Assembly: GCA_021798675.1 (NCBI GenBank)
Contig: JAJZGE010000008.1
Span: forward strand, 1-12,542
Direction of reading: 5' to 3'
DNA length: 12,542 nucleotides
DNA from: Pseudomonadota bacterium
GTDB lineage: Bacteria; Pseudomonadota; Gammaproteobacteria; Xanthomonadales; Rhodanobacteraceae
Below are positions 1 through 7,460 of this stretch, one piece after another. A program made the position numbers and the translations under genes. The notes beneath the pieces are model-generated. The model did not search any database. It saw only the letters and a program-made list of their open reading frames with translations, and was not told the DNA's origin. How positions within the stretch are numbered: the first letter of the stretch is position 1; every line of letters begins with the position of its first letter.

Positions 1-1097
1 GAACTTGCGGCCAGATTCTTGAGGTTCACGGCGGCGTTGACGTCGCGGTCGTGATGCGCGCCGCAGGCCGGGCAGTCCCAGGCGCGCACCGACAGCGACA
101 GCGCGTCCAGCACATGGCCGCAGTCCGAGCAAGTCTTGCTGCTCGGATAGAAGCGGTCGGCGAAGACGACTTCGCTGCCGTGCATCGGGGCCTTGTACTC
201 GACTTGGCGGCGAAGCTCCGCAAAGCCCATGTCGGAGACTGCACGCGCCAGATGGCGGTTTCGCACCATGCCTCGCACATTGAGGGCTTCGAGCACGACG
301 GTATGAAACCGTCGCGTGAGACTTGTGGTGAGCTTGTGCAGTCCGTCGCTACGCACATTCGCGATGCGAGCGTGCAGTCGGGCAAGGCGTTGTTTCGCCT
401 TGCGCCGGTTTGCCGATCCCTCGACCTTTCGGGACAGCGAGCGCGATGCGCGACGCAGGCGTGCAAGCAGCATGGCCAGTGCTTTGGGTCCGTGAACCAC
501 TTCCCCCGTTGAGAGCGTCGCCAACGCCTTGACGCCCAAATCCACACCGACAACGCCTTGGTTTTCGACTTGTCGCAGGTGCGAAGTGTCTTGGGTATCG
601 ACAGCGATGGACACGAACCAGCGATCAGCGACACGGGAGACGGTCGCCGATGTGATCTTGCCTTCAAAGCGCAAGGGTTCGCGCATACGCACCCAGCCAA
701 GTGCCGGGATGCGAATGCGCGAGCCTTCGACGCTGAATTGGTCGTTGCTCAAGGTGAAGCGGTCGTGCACGCCTTTCTTGCGAAAAGACGGGTAGCGCGC
801 ACGCTTCTTGAAGAAGTTCTGAAACGCTTCGCCCAACTGAATGATCGCCATCTGCGGCGCGCATTTCGTGACTTCGAGCATCCAGGGGAATTGCTCGCGC
901 TTGATGGCGTTGAGTTGGCGGCGCAGCGCCATCTGCGACGGCTTGGGGCACGCCGCATCGAGCTTCGCGGCATCAAACTGGCGCTTCCACTCGGCCAGCG
1001 CCCAGTTGTAGGCGAAACGGGCCGTGCCGCACGCGCGAGCGAAGTAGGTTGCTTGCGCGTTGTTCGGATCGAGCGCGATCTTGTGGGCGAGGATCAT
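1..1097 (-). CDS. tnpB: TnpB, RNA-guided nuclease of IS607 family (3' end outside window)
   Basis: I translated this frame by hand: 365 codons are visible and it remains open at the left edge. TnpB proteins are compact RNA-guided DNA nucleases, ancestral to Cas12, encoded by IS200/IS605 and IS607 elements; they help the element persist rather than catalyse transposition. An N-terminal HTH-like region (GTARFAYNWAL, about residues 24-34) is followed by RuvC-I (VGVDLGVKALATLS, Asp186), RuvC-II (VVLEALNVRGM, Glu270), a zinc finger with CxxC pairs at Cys323/Cys326 and Cys342/Cys345, and RuvC-III (HDRDVNAAVNL, Asp352). All expected acidic residues and zinc cysteines are present, so the nuclease looks competent. 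The start ATG overlaps the tnpA stop (ATGA at 1094-1097), which suggests translational coupling. Only the C-terminal tail is missing. The guide (omega) RNA normally overlaps and extends past the 3' end of tnpB, so it should lie beyond the window. Confidence 0.93.
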   Translation of the reverse strand, partial: MILAHKIALDPNNAQATYFARACGTARFAYNWALAEWKRQFDAAKLDAACPKPSQMALRRQLNAIKREQFPWMLEVTKCAPQMAIIQLGEAFQNFFKKRARYPSFRKKGVHDRFTLSNDQFSVEGSRIRIPALGWVRMREPLRFEGKITSATVSRVADRWFVSIAVDTQDTSHLRQVENQGVVGVDLGVKALATLSTGEVVHGPKALAMLLARLRRASRSLSRKVEGSANRRKAKQRLARLHARIANVRSDGLHKLTTSLTRRFHTVVLEALNVRGMVRNRHLARAVSDMGFAELRRQVEYKAPMHGSEVVFADRFYPSSKTCSDCGHVLDALSLSVRAWDCPACGAHHDRDVNAAVNLKNLAAS

Positions 1098-1723
1098 GCC
1101 TCGCCCACCACGACGCCACGCACCGAGTCGATGAGCTTCTGGTTTTTGCGGGAGCGGCTTCCGTACAGACGCGCCGAGAAGACCGTGATGATTTCCAGCA
1201 CGTCCTTCGCCAAGTCTTCCTCAAAAGTCGAGTCCTCACCTTGATTGAGGATGACAACCTCGACGCCCTTGGCCTCGCAGATGGCAAACACAAGCTCTGC
1301 GCCGAAGCGCAGCAGCCGATCCTTGTGCGTGATGACCAGTCGCCCGACCTCGCCGCCGATGATCGCGTCCAGCAGGCGTTTGAGTCCCCTCTTTTGGTAG
1401 TTCATGCCGGAACCCAGATCGGCAATGACCTCGAACGTCCAGCCTTGCAAAGCGCAATAAATCTCAAGCACCTGCTTCTGCCGCTCCAGATCGTCCTTTT
1501 GGTCGTGGCTTGAGACGCGCGCATACGCAATGGTCTTGCGCGCGGCCTCAGACTGTGAGCGAAACATCTCCGGCTTGAGCCGGGCGAGGTCATAGCGCCT
1601 GCGACCACCTGCCGTGCGTTCGTCGGGCACAAGCCGACCTTCGGGCTCCCAGCGGCGCAGTGTTTGCGCCGAGACGCCAAGCGCTTCGGCAGCATCATGG
1701 ATCGGGACGAGCTTGCGAGACAT
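1094..1723 (-). CDS. tnpA: IS607-family serine recombinase transposase TnpA
   Basis: This is the transposase of the element, a small serine recombinase that would move it through a double-stranded circular intermediate. The 209-residue protein starts with a MerR-like helix-turn-helix (DAAEALGVSAQTLRRWE, about residues 10-26, then a wing containing GGRRRY). The catalytic domain begins at IAYARVSSHDQKDDLERQ, where Ser71 matches the nucleophile of the resolvase family. A downstream stretch (LGSGMNYQKRGLKRLL) and the motif ITHKDRLLRFG match the conserved arginine-rich core. I chose the ATG at 1723; a TTG two codons earlier is possible, and neither has a good Shine-Dalgarno sequence. Length is normal for the family and there is no frameshift. 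It lies upstream of tnpB and overlaps it by 4 bases. Confidence 0.93.
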   Translation of the reverse strand: MSRKLVPIHDAAEALGVSAQTLRRWEPEGRLVPDERTAGGRRRYDLARLKPEMFRSQSEAARKTIAYARVSSHDQKDDLERQKQVLEIYCALQGWTFEVIADLGSGMNYQKRGLKRLLDAIIGGEVGRLVITHKDRLLRFGAELVFAICEAKGVEVVILNQGEDSTFEEDLAKDVLEIITVFSARLYGSRSRKNQKLIDSVRGVVVGEA

Positions 1724-1729
1724 GCTCAA

Positions 1730-1760
1730 CTTGTATATAAGCGAGCAACTATGCGCAAGT
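1730..1760. promoter_or_regulatory. Possible TnpA-binding end region / tnpA promoter
   Basis: Just upstream of tnpA is an AT-rich imperfect palindrome, CTTGTATATAAG (1730-1741), which could supply a TATA-like -10 for the minus strand. CAACT occurs at 1727-1731 and again at 1746-1750. IS607 TnpA carries a DNA-binding domain that recognises short motifs in the element ends, so this may be a binding site. No well-spaced -35 box is visible. This is inference from position and pattern only. Confidence 0.3.
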
Positions 1761-1794
1761 GTTTAGCGAACAGCTAGAAACCCTGAGAAATTGT

Positions 1795-1817
1795 CATGTC
1801 GCCTTTCCAGCGACATG
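1795..1817. repeat. Perfect 8-bp inverted repeat between IS and barrel gene
   Basis: CATGTCGC at 1795-1802 is matched exactly by GCGACATG at 1810-1817 across a 7-base spacer. It lies in the non-coding stretch between tnpA and the outer-membrane gene. It could be a weak terminator for the minus-strand barrel gene (an AATTTC run follows on that strand), a protein-binding site, or part of the element end. The sequence alone does not decide. Confidence 0.45.
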
Positions 1818-1866
1818 CTGGATGTTAAGCGCGTGTTTACAGGGGTTCAAGGATGGCCACCAACGA

Positions 1867-1892
1867 GGAGGGGCGCCGTTTGGCGCCCCTCC
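1867..1892 (-). terminator. Terminator-like hairpin downstream of barrel gene
   Basis: An 11-bp perfect GC-rich stem, GGAGGGGCGCC (1867-1877) with GGCGCCCCTCC (1882-1892), encloses a 4-base loop, 29 bases past the stop codon of the minus-strand barrel gene. On that strand it is followed by TCGTTGG, so the U-tract is poor. Position and stem strength still favour a transcription end or mRNA-stabilising 3' structure. Confidence 0.6.
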
Positions 1893-1921
1893 AGATTGCG
1901 TTGCAGGTAAGACGGCCTGGC

Positions 1922-2518
1922 TTAGAAGCGGAATTCCGCGCTGGCCGAGATCATGTCGGTGCTGAGGTCGACGTTGTGCTTCTTGGCGTCGAAGTAGTCG
2001 TAGTTCAGGCCGACGCTGACGTTCTGCGAGAGGTTGTAGCCCACGCCCACGCCGCCGTACCAGCTGTTGTCGCTCAGGCTCTTGCGAACCGGGTTCACGT
2101 CGTTGCTCAAGCCGTGGCCGGTCCAGCTGTAGAGGCCGGTGCGGCCGCTGAGGTACCAGCTCGGGCTGAGATCGAGATGCGCGTTCACGCCGGCGGTCCA
2201 GCCATGCAGCTGCGACTTGCCCGGGTCGACCACCGGCTGGCTGTTGAAGATGTTCTTCGCGTGGATGTTGCCAAGGTCGTTGTAGCCCACTTCGGCGCCC
2301 AGCGAGAAGCTCGGCGCCAGCGACCAGCGGTAGCCGCCGTTCAAGGCATAACCGGTGTCGTGGCCGTTGCTGTAGGGGCCCTGGTTGATGGCGGTGCGGC
2401 CCACATTGCCGTTGATGAACCAGCCGCCGTTGTCGGCCGGCGCGCTCTGCGCGGAGGCGGCGGAAACGGCCAGCAGGCCGGTCGAGGCGATGGCAAGAGC
2501 GAGCAAAGTCTTCTTCAT
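1922..2518 (-). CDS. Outer-membrane beta-barrel protein (OmpA-barrel/Ail-like, small porin-like)
   Basis: The 198-residue product has a signal peptide (MKKTLLALAIASTGLL, predicted cut after ASA at residue 23) and then alternating short polar/aromatic segments typical of a small, probably eight-stranded, outer-membrane barrel. Examples are GWFINGNVGRTAIN, YALNGGYRWSL, SFSLGAEVGYND, WYGGVGVGYNL and VSVGLNYDYF. It ends in Phe, the usual C-terminal residue recognised by the BAM machinery. I chose the ATG at 2518 because it begins the signal peptide and has AGGAGA about 8 bases upstream; the longer open frame adds an implausible Pro/Arg-rich extension. The class (outer-membrane barrel) is confident, but the role (adhesion, resistance, structure) cannot be read from sequence. 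It reads toward the IS607 element, which sits immediately downstream in the same direction. Confidence 0.85.
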   Translation of the reverse strand: MKKTLLALAIASTGLLAVSAASAQSAPADNGGWFINGNVGRTAINQGPYSNGHDTGYALNGGYRWSLAPSFSLGAEVGYNDLGNIHAKNIFNSQPVVDPGKSQLHGWTAGVNAHLDLSPSWYLSGRTGLYSWTGHGLSNDVNPVRKSLSDNSWYGGVGVGYNLSQNVSVGLNYDYFDAKKHNVDLSTDMISASAEFRF

Positions 2519-2546
2519 GGAGATTCTCCTGTTATGGGAAGGCGGT

Positions 2547-2604
2547 CGCCGGCCGTTGGGGAAGGGCCGGCGCCACATGTCAGGCATTGGGGACATGCCG
2601 GACA
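2547..2604 (-). promoter_or_regulatory. Structured 5' leader of the barrel gene (two hairpins)
   Basis: Two inverted repeats lie between the proposed promoter and the ribosome site of the barrel gene. One is CGCCGGCC (2547-2554) with GGCCGGCG (2565-2572). The other is TGTC-A-GGCAT (2578-2587) with ATGCC-G-GACA (2595-2604), a nine-pair stem with one mismatch and a 7-base loop. They would fold in the mRNA leader. In a GC-rich genome some hairpins arise by chance, so a regulatory role is inference. Confidence 0.4.
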
Positions 2605-2654
2605 CCCTCCTTGGATGGTTGCCGGGGCCAAAAGATTCAATACCGGTTAGTTCA

Positions 2655-2684
2655 TTATTAAGTCGCGATTAACTTTTACGGCAA
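2655..2684 (-). promoter_or_regulatory. Candidate promoter of the barrel gene
   Basis: On the minus strand, TTGCCG (2679-2684) and TAATAA (2655-2660) form a -35/-10 pair with an 18-base spacer (17 if TTAATA is used). The surrounding stretch is the most AT-rich in this part of the window. Transcription from here would give the barrel gene a leader of about 130 bases containing the two hairpins described separately. Confidence 0.5.
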
Positions 2685-2777
2685 GGCGTCACGTGGCCGT
2701 CTGGTTGGCCCGGCGCGACAAGCCCTACGTGGATCAGGGACAATGGGCGTTTTCCGTCGCCGCCCGGAGCTTTCCCG

Positions 2778-4778
2778 ATGACCACCCGCCGCCAACTTGC
2801 CAATGCCGTGCGCGCCCTTGCCATGGACGCCGTGCAGAAGGCCAATTCCGGCCATCCGGGCATGCCGATGGGCATGGCCGATATCGCCGAGGTGCTGTGG
2901 AACGACTTTCACAGCCACAACCCGGCCAACCCGCACTGGTTCAACCGCGATCGCTTCCTGCTCTCCAACGGCCACGGCTCGATGCTGCAGTACGCGCTGC
3001 TGCACCTCGCCGGCTACGACCTGCCGATGAGCGAGCTGGAGCGGTTCCGCCAGTTGCATTCGAAGACCCCGGGCCATCCCGAGGCGCACCACACGGTGGG
3101 CGTGGAAACCACTACCGGCCCGCTGGGGCAGGGCATCGCCAATGGCGTGGGCTTCGCGCTGGCCGAGAAGGTGCTGGGCGAGCGCTTCAACCAGCCGGGC
3201 TTCGACATCGTCGACCACCACACCTGGGTCTTCTGCGGCGACGGCTGCCTGATGGAGGGCGTCTCGCAGGAGGCGATCTCGCTGGCCGGCACCTGGAAGC
3301 TGGGCAAGCTGGTACTGATCTACGACGACAACAACATTTCCATCGACGGCGAAGTGCACGGCTGGTTCACCGACGATACCGCGGCGCGCTTCGAGGCCAG
3401 TGGCTGGCACGTGATCCGCGGCGTGGACGGCCACGACGCCGACAAGATCAAGGCCGCGCTGGCCGAGGCCAAGGCGGAAGCCGCCAAGCCGACGCTGGTG
3501 ATATGCAAGACCATCATCGGATTCGGTTCGCCCAACAAGCAGGGGACCGAAGCCTGCCACGGCGCGGCGCTGGGCAAGGACGAGGTCGCCGCCGCCCGCG
3601 ACATGCTGGACTGGCGTTATGCGCCGTTCGAGATTCCTGCCGATGTCTACGCCGGATGGGATGCCAAGGCGGCCGGGGCGAAGCGCGAGGCCGAATGGAA
3701 TGCGTTGTTCGACGCCTATGCCAAGGCGCATCCCGAACTGGCCGCCGAGCTGAAGCGCCGCCTCGCCAACGAGCTGCCCGCCGACTGGGCCGCGAAGTCG
3801 CAGGCCTGGGTCGACAAGCTGCAGGCCGACGGCCCGGACGTGGCCAGCCGCAAAGCTTCGCAGATGACGCTGGACGCGTTTGGCCCGCTGCTGCCGGAAC
3901 TGATCGGAGGCTCGGCCGATCTGGCCGGTTCCAACCTCACGCTGTGGAAGGGCTCGGTGAGCGTCACTGAGGCCAGCCCCAAGGCCAACTATGTCCATTC
4001 TGGCGTGCGCGAGTTCGGCATGACCGCGATCGGCAACGGCATTTCGCTGCACGGCGGCTTCATCCCCTACGACGCCACCTTCCTGGTGTTCTCCGACTAC
4101 GCGCGCAACGCGGTGCGCATGAGCGCGCTGATTCCCGCGCATTCCATCCACGTCTACACGCACGACTCCATCGGCCTGGGCGAGGACGGCCCGACCCACC
4201 AACCGGTGGAGCACTTGGCCAGCCTGCGCCTCATCCCGAACAACCGCGTGTGGCGTCCGTGCGACGCAGTGGAATCGGCGGTGTCGTGGAAGGCGGCGAT
4301 CGAGCGCCGCGAGGGCCCGTCGTGCCTGGTGTTCTCGCGCCAGACGCTCAAGCACCAGCAGCGCAGCGCGCAGCAGGTGGCCGACATCGCGCGTGGCGCC
4401 TACGTGCTGTCCGACCCTGCCGACACCCAGTTCAAGGCCATCCTGATCGCCACCGGCTCCGAAGTGGAGCTGGCGATGGAGGCGATGCGCACGCTGGCGC
4501 AGCAGGGCGTGCCGGTGCGCGTGGTGTCGATGCCGTGCACCGAGACCTTCGATGCGCAGCCGCTGGAATACCGCGAGGGCGTGCTGCCCGGCTGGTGCCG
4601 CGCGCGCGTGGCGGTGGAGGCTGCCATCACCGACTACTGGCGCAAGTACGTGGGCCTCGACGGCGAAGTGATCGGCATGAACACCTTCGGCGCTTCGGCG
4701 CCGGCCGAGCAGCTGTTCGACTACTTCGGCATCACCGTGGCGAACGTGGTCGATGCGGTGAAGCGCGTCGCCGGCTGA
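2778..4778 (+). CDS. tkt: Transketolase
   Basis: Transketolase moves two-carbon ketol units between sugar phosphates in the non-oxidative pentose phosphate pathway, using thiamine diphosphate and a divalent metal in the cytoplasm. The 666-residue length matches the bacterial enzyme. Visible signatures are [13 protein letters not shown] (His26) and [10 protein letters not shown] (His66) near the N-terminus, the cofactor motif from GDGCLMEG (154-161) to DDNNISIDG (about 183-191), and [18 protein letters not shown] (about 462-479) in the pyrimidine-binding domain. The third, C-terminal domain is intact to the end. The ATG at 2778 has GGAG 8 bases upstream. No convincing sigma-70 promoter is visible; GACAAT, about 40 bases before the start, is a possible -10. 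A strong terminator follows, so the gene appears monocistronic. It converges on the HAD/pgk unit. Confidence 0.97.
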   Translation: MTTRRQLANAVRALAMDAVQKANSGHPGMPMGMADIAEVLWNDFHSHNPANPHWFNRDRFLLSNGHGSMLQYALLHLAGYDLPMSELERFRQLHSKTPGHPEAHHTVGVETTTGPLGQGIANGVGFALAEKVLGERFNQPGFDIVDHHTWVFCGDGCLMEGVSQEAISLAGTWKLGKLVLIYDDNNISIDGEVHGWFTDDTAARFEASGWHVIRGVDGHDADKIKAALAEAKAEAAKPTLVICKTIIGFGSPNKQGTEACHGAALGKDEVAAARDMLDWRYAPFEIPADVYAGWDAKAAGAKREAEWNALFDAYAKAHPELAAELKRRLANELPADWAAKSQAWVDKLQADGPDVASRKASQMTLDAFGPLLPELIGGSADLAGSNLTLWKGSVSVTEASPKANYVHSGVREFGMTAIGNGISLHGGFIPYDATFLVFSDYARNAVRMSALIPAHSIHVYTHDSIGLGEDGPTHQPVEHLASLRLIPNNRVWRPCDAVESAVSWKAAIERREGPSCLVFSRQTLKHQQRSAQQVADIARGAYVLSDPADTQFKAILIATGSEVELAMEAMRTLAQQGVPVRVVSMPCTETFDAQPLEYREGVLPGWCRARVAVEAAITDYWRKYVGLDGEVIGMNTFGASAPAEQLFDYFGITVANVVDAVKRVAG

Positions 4779-4801
4779 CAGCCGGGTTTGCCGAAGCCAG
4801 G

Positions 4802-4827
4802 ACGCCGCGGTATGCCGCGGCGTTTTC
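4802..4827 (+). terminator. Rho-independent terminator of tkt
   Basis: ACGCCGCGG (4802-4810) and CCGCGGCGT (4815-4823) form a perfect 9-bp stem with a TATG loop, followed by TTTTC. It starts 24 bases past the tkt stop. The T-run lies on the plus side only, so it serves tkt rather than the converging gene. Confidence 0.88.
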
Positions 4828-4843
4828 GTCGGCGGAGGGGCGG

Positions 4844-5479
4844 TCAGGCCGCGAGCAGGTCCGCGAGATGCGACGGATCGCGCGCCAGTGCGTGCGCGCC
4901 GGCCAGCTCCAACTCATCGCGACTGCCAAAGCCCCACAGCACGCCAATGCCCTGCACGCCGTTGGCCAGCGCGCCTTCGATGTCGAAGCGGCGGTCGCCG
5001 ACCATCGCGGTCTCGCCCGGCGCTGCGTCGAAATCGACCAGCGCGGCGGCGATCATGCTGGCCTTCTCGCTGTGCGCGCTGGACGGATCGGGGCCGTAAA
5101 GGCGCGCGAACGCGCGGCCGAACGGCAGTTGTTCCAAGATCGGCCGCGCATGGCGTTCGGGCTTGCTGGTGACCACGGCCAGGGTGTGGCCGGCCGCCTG
5201 CAGGCGTGCGACGGTCGCCGCGATGCCGGGGTAGATCGCGTGCTCGCGCCAGCCCAGGGTGGCGAAGCGCTCGTGGTAGTAATCCACCGCCGCCTCGACG
5301 CGTTCGGCGTCATGGCCCAGCAGCGGTGCGAAGCCGTGCCGCAGCGGCGGGCCGATCCACGGGCGCAGGTCGGCCGGCGCCGGCACGCCCAGCTTGTCGA
5401 AGGCGTAGCGGATGCACGCGGTGATGCCGGGTTCGGAATCGATCAGCGTGCCATCGAGGTCGAACAGGCAGAGCGTCAC
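4844..5479 (-). CDS. HAD-superfamily phosphatase, phosphoglycolate phosphatase-like
   Basis: This 211-residue protein is a haloacid-dehalogenase-type phosphatase of subfamily I with an alpha-helical cap. Motif I is FDLDGT (nucleophile Asp7, acid/base Asp9), motif II is VVTSKP (about 102-107), the motif III lysine is in SEKAS (Lys139), and motif IV is MVGDRRFDI (Asp162, Asp166). This pattern fits the Gph family, which removes phosphate from 2-phosphoglycolate, but related enzymes act on nucleotides or other sugar phosphates, so the substrate is unproven. The start is GTG at 5479 inside the pgk stop (GTGA at 5476-5479), implying translational coupling; a longer open frame upstream merely runs antiphase through pgk. 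The coupling fits a housekeeping phosphatase clearing side products of central carbon metabolism, which is inference. Confidence 0.85.
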   Translation of the reverse strand: MTLCLFDLDGTLIDSEPGITACIRYAFDKLGVPAPADLRPWIGPPLRHGFAPLLGHDAERVEAAVDYYHERFATLGWREHAIYPGIAATVARLQAAGHTLAVVTSKPERHARPILEQLPFGRAFARLYGPDPSSAHSEKASMIAAALVDFDAAPGETAMVGDRRFDIEGALANGVQGIGVLWGFGSRDELELAGAHALARDPSHLADLLAA

Positions 5480-6657
5480 CGGCCGGCGCGCGCCTTGAGC
5501 GCAGCCACCGCTGGCAGCTCCTTGCCTTCGAGGAACTCCAGGAACGCGCCGCCACCGGTGGAGATGTAGGAGACGTCCTTTTCGATGCCGTACTTGTCCA
5601 CCGCGGCCAGGGTGTCGCCGCCGCCGGCGATCGAGAACGCGGGCGAAGCGGCGATGGCATGCGCCAGCGTCTCGGTGCCCTTGCCGAAGGCGTCGAACTC
5701 GAACACGCCGACCGGGCCGTTCCACACCACGGTGCCGGCCTTGGCGATCAGCTCGGCATAGCGCCTAGCCGTCTCCGGGCCGATGTCGAGGATCATCTCG
5801 CCCTCGCGCACCTGGTCCACCGGTTTCACCGTGGCCGGCGCGTTGGCGGAGAACTCCGGCGCCACCACCACATCCACCGGCAGCGGCACCTCGGCGCCGC
5901 GGCGCCTGGCGTCGGCCAGCACCTTCTTGGCGGCGTCGAGCAGGTCGGGTTCGACCAGCGAGTTGCCCACCGAATGGCCCAGCGCGGCGATGAAGGTATT
6001 GGCGATGCCGCCACCCACGATCAGCTGGTCGACCTTGCCGATCAGGTTCTCCAGCAGGGTGAGCTTGGTGGAGACCTTGGAGCCCGCCACGATCGCCAGC
6101 AGCGGCTTGGCCGGGTGCTCCAGCGCCTTGCCAAGCGCGTCCAGCTCGGCCGAGAGCAACGGGCCGGCGGCGGCCACCGGGGCGAACTTGATCACCCCGT
6201 GGGTGGAGGCCTGCGCGCGGTGCGCGGTGCCAAAGGCGTCCATCACGAAGATGTCGCACAGCGCGGCGTACTTCTTTGCCAGCGCCTCGTCGTCCTTGCC
6301 CTCGCCGACGTTCATGCGGCAGTTCTCCAGCACCACCACCTCGCCGTCGGCGACGTCCACGCCGTCCAGATAGTCACGCACCAGTCGCACCGGCTTGCCG
6401 AGCTTGCCGCCCAGCCAGACGGCGACCGGCGCCAGCGAGGAGGCCTCGTCGAACTGGCCTTCCTTCGGGCGGCCGAGGTGCGACAGCACCATCACCTTGG
6501 CGCCGGCGTCGCGCGCAGCCTTGATGGTTGGCAGGGCGGCGTCCAGGCGCTGGGTCGAGGTGATGTGGCCGTGGTCGTCGATCGGCACGTTCAGGTCTTC
6601 GCGGATCAGCACGCGCTGGCCGTGGAGGTCGAGGTCGCTCATGCGCAGGACGGTCAC
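5476..6657 (-). CDS. pgk: Phosphoglycerate kinase
   Basis: This glycolytic enzyme transfers phosphate between 1,3-bisphosphoglycerate and ADP in the cytoplasm. The 393 residues match the bacterial length. Signatures are [13 protein letters not shown] (Arg19, Asp21, Asn23; substrate site), SHLGRPKEG (59-67), [39 protein letters not shown] and, near the end, GGGDT and [14 protein letters not shown], the nucleotide-binding side. I chose the GTG at 6657 because GGAG sits 6 bases upstream; the ATG at 6642 has no ribosome site and would trim five residues. The stop codon overlaps the GTG of the HAD phosphatase. The gene diverges from the zeta-class transferase gene across a 112-base region that must contain its promoter. 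Confidence 0.97.
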   Translation of the reverse strand: MTVLRMSDLDLHGQRVLIREDLNVPIDDHGHITSTQRLDAALPTIKAARDAGAKVMVLSHLGRPKEGQFDEASSLAPVAVWLGGKLGKPVRLVRDYLDGVDVADGEVVVLENCRMNVGEGKDDEALAKKYAALCDIFVMDAFGTAHRAQASTHGVIKFAPVAAAGPLLSAELDALGKALEHPAKPLLAIVAGSKVSTKLTLLENLIGKVDQLIVGGGIANTFIAALGHSVGNSLVEPDLLDAAKKVLADARRRGAEVPLPVDVVVAPEFSANAPATVKPVDQVREGEMILDIGPETARRYAELIAKAGTVVWNGPVGVFEFDAFGKGTETLAHAIAASPAFSIAGGGDTLAAVDKYGIEKDVSYISTGGGAFLEFLEGKELPAVAALKARAGR

Positions 6658-6769
6658 ATCAGGCTCCGGTGGTGTCGGTGGCCGCAAGGGCGGCTGGAAC
6701 CGGGCATTTTCCCGCCCGCAACGAGGGGATGCAAATTACACTGTCGCCTTTCGACGGCGGGGGCGTGTC
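6658..6769. promoter_or_regulatory. Divergent pgk / maiA intergenic region
   Basis: These 112 bases must carry promoters for both flanking genes. The most AT-rich part is GCAAATTACACT (6731-6742), where TACACT (6737-6742) is a possible -10 for the plus-strand gene; no clear -35 is present. CGGGC (6701-6705) and GCCCG (6714-6718) form a small inverted repeat around ATTTTCCC. No regulator site is recognisable. Confidence 0.35.
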
Positions 6770-7432
6770 ATGACCTACGATCTCGTGCTGTACGGCTACT
6801 GGCGTTCCAGCGCCGCCTATCGCGTGCGCATCGCGTTGAACCTGAAGGGGCTGGGCTACGATAACCGCCCCGTCCACCTGGTGAGGGACGGTGGCGAACA
6901 GCACGCGCCGGCCTACGCCGCGATGAATCCGCAGCAGATGGTCCCCTGCCTGCGCGACGGCGACCGGGTGCTGACCCAGTCACTGGCGATCATGGAATAC
7001 CTCGAAGAAGTCCATCCCGAGCCGCCACTGCTGCCGGCCGACGCGCGCGGTCGTGCGCACGCGCGGGCCATGGCGCAGCTGGTGGCCTGTGACGTCCACC
7101 CGCTGGGCAACCTGCGCGTGCTGCAGTACCTGGAGCGCGAGCTGGGTGCCGACGAGGCGCAGCGTGGCGCATGGTCGCGGCACTGGATCGCTACCGGCTT
7201 CGCGGCGCTGGAAGCGATGCTGGCCGGCAATGCGGCCACCGGCCGTTTCTGCCATGGCGAGATGCCGGGCCTGGCCGACGCCTGCCTGGTCCCGCAGGTG
7301 TACAACGCACGGCGCTGGAAGCTGCCGCTGGACGACTACCCGACCATCCGCCGCATCGACGCGGCCTGCAACGAGCTGGAGGCCTTCCGGGCTGCCGCGC
7401 CGGAAGCGCAGCCGGACGCGCCACAAAGCTGA
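6770..7432 (+). CDS. maiA: Zeta-class glutathione S-transferase, likely maleylacetoacetate isomerase
   Basis: The 220-residue protein has an N-terminal thioredoxin-like domain (about 1-82) and an all-helical C-terminal domain. The zeta-class signature reads YWRSSAAYRVRIALNLKG (10-27), with Ser13/Ser14 as likely glutathione-activating residues. MVPCL and QSLAIMEYLEE (70-80) form the rest of the glutathione site, and DACLVPQVYNARRW matches the isomerase family. Maleylacetoacetate isomerase converts maleylacetoacetate to fumarylacetoacetate in tyrosine breakdown. The Cys seen in the SSC form of the signature is Ala here, as in many bacterial members. No other tyrosine-catabolism gene is in the window, so a general zeta-class transferase is the alternative. 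The ATG at 6770 has only a weak G-rich ribosome site. It converges on pilU. Confidence 0.8.
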   Translation: MTYDLVLYGYWRSSAAYRVRIALNLKGLGYDNRPVHLVRDGGEQHAPAYAAMNPQQMVPCLRDGDRVLTQSLAIMEYLEEVHPEPPLLPADARGRAHARAMAQLVACDVHPLGNLRVLQYLERELGADEAQRGAWSRHWIATGFAALEAMLAGNAATGRFCHGEMPGLADACLVPQVYNARRWKLPLDDYPTIRRIDAACNELEAFRAAAPEAQPDAPQS

Positions 7433-7438
7433 TCCGGC

Positions 7439-7453
7439 GCCGCGCAACGCGGC
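7439..7453. terminator. Small hairpin between convergent maiA and pilU
   Basis: GCCGCG (7439-7444) and CGCGGC (7448-7453) pair around a 3-base CAA loop in the 28-base gap between two convergent genes. No T-run follows on either strand, so this is a terminator-like structure rather than a textbook intrinsic terminator. Confidence 0.4.
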
Positions 7454-7460
7454 ACGGGAT

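Larger units (their letters stand above)
1..1790 (-). mobile_element. IS607-family insertion sequence (tnpA + tnpB), partial
   Basis: A serine-recombinase tnpA is followed by tnpB in the same direction with an ATGA overlap, which is the standard IS607 arrangement. The far end, beyond the tnpB 3' end, lies outside the window. The near end must fall between the tnpA start (1723) and the hairpin downstream of the barrel gene (1867-1892); 1790 is only an estimate. IS607 elements have no conventional terminal inverted repeats and make no target duplication, so the edge cannot be read directly. The sequence is visibly less GC-rich than the chromosomal genes beside it, consistent with transfer. Family is confident; the exact end is not. 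Confidence 0.85.

Noticed and set aside
26..700. Minus-strand open frame of 224 codons within the IS element
   Set aside because: It is in a different frame from tnpB, whose RuvC and zinc-finger motifs cover the same bases.
2676..4355. Open frame of 559 codons antisense to tkt
   Set aside because: It lies wholly opposite a clear transketolase gene, is Arg/Gly/Val-rich with no recognisable domain, and is the expected shadow of GC-rich codon usage.
6806..6826. Loss of the zeta-class Cys (SSAA instead of SSC) as a sign of an inactive maiA
   Set aside because: Many bacterial members have Ala or Ser there and the activating serine is kept, so it is not evidence of inactivation.
5659..6864. Plus-strand open frame of 401 codons opposite pgk
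   Set aside because: Antisense shadow of pgk, with His/Val/Gly-rich sequence and no domain.
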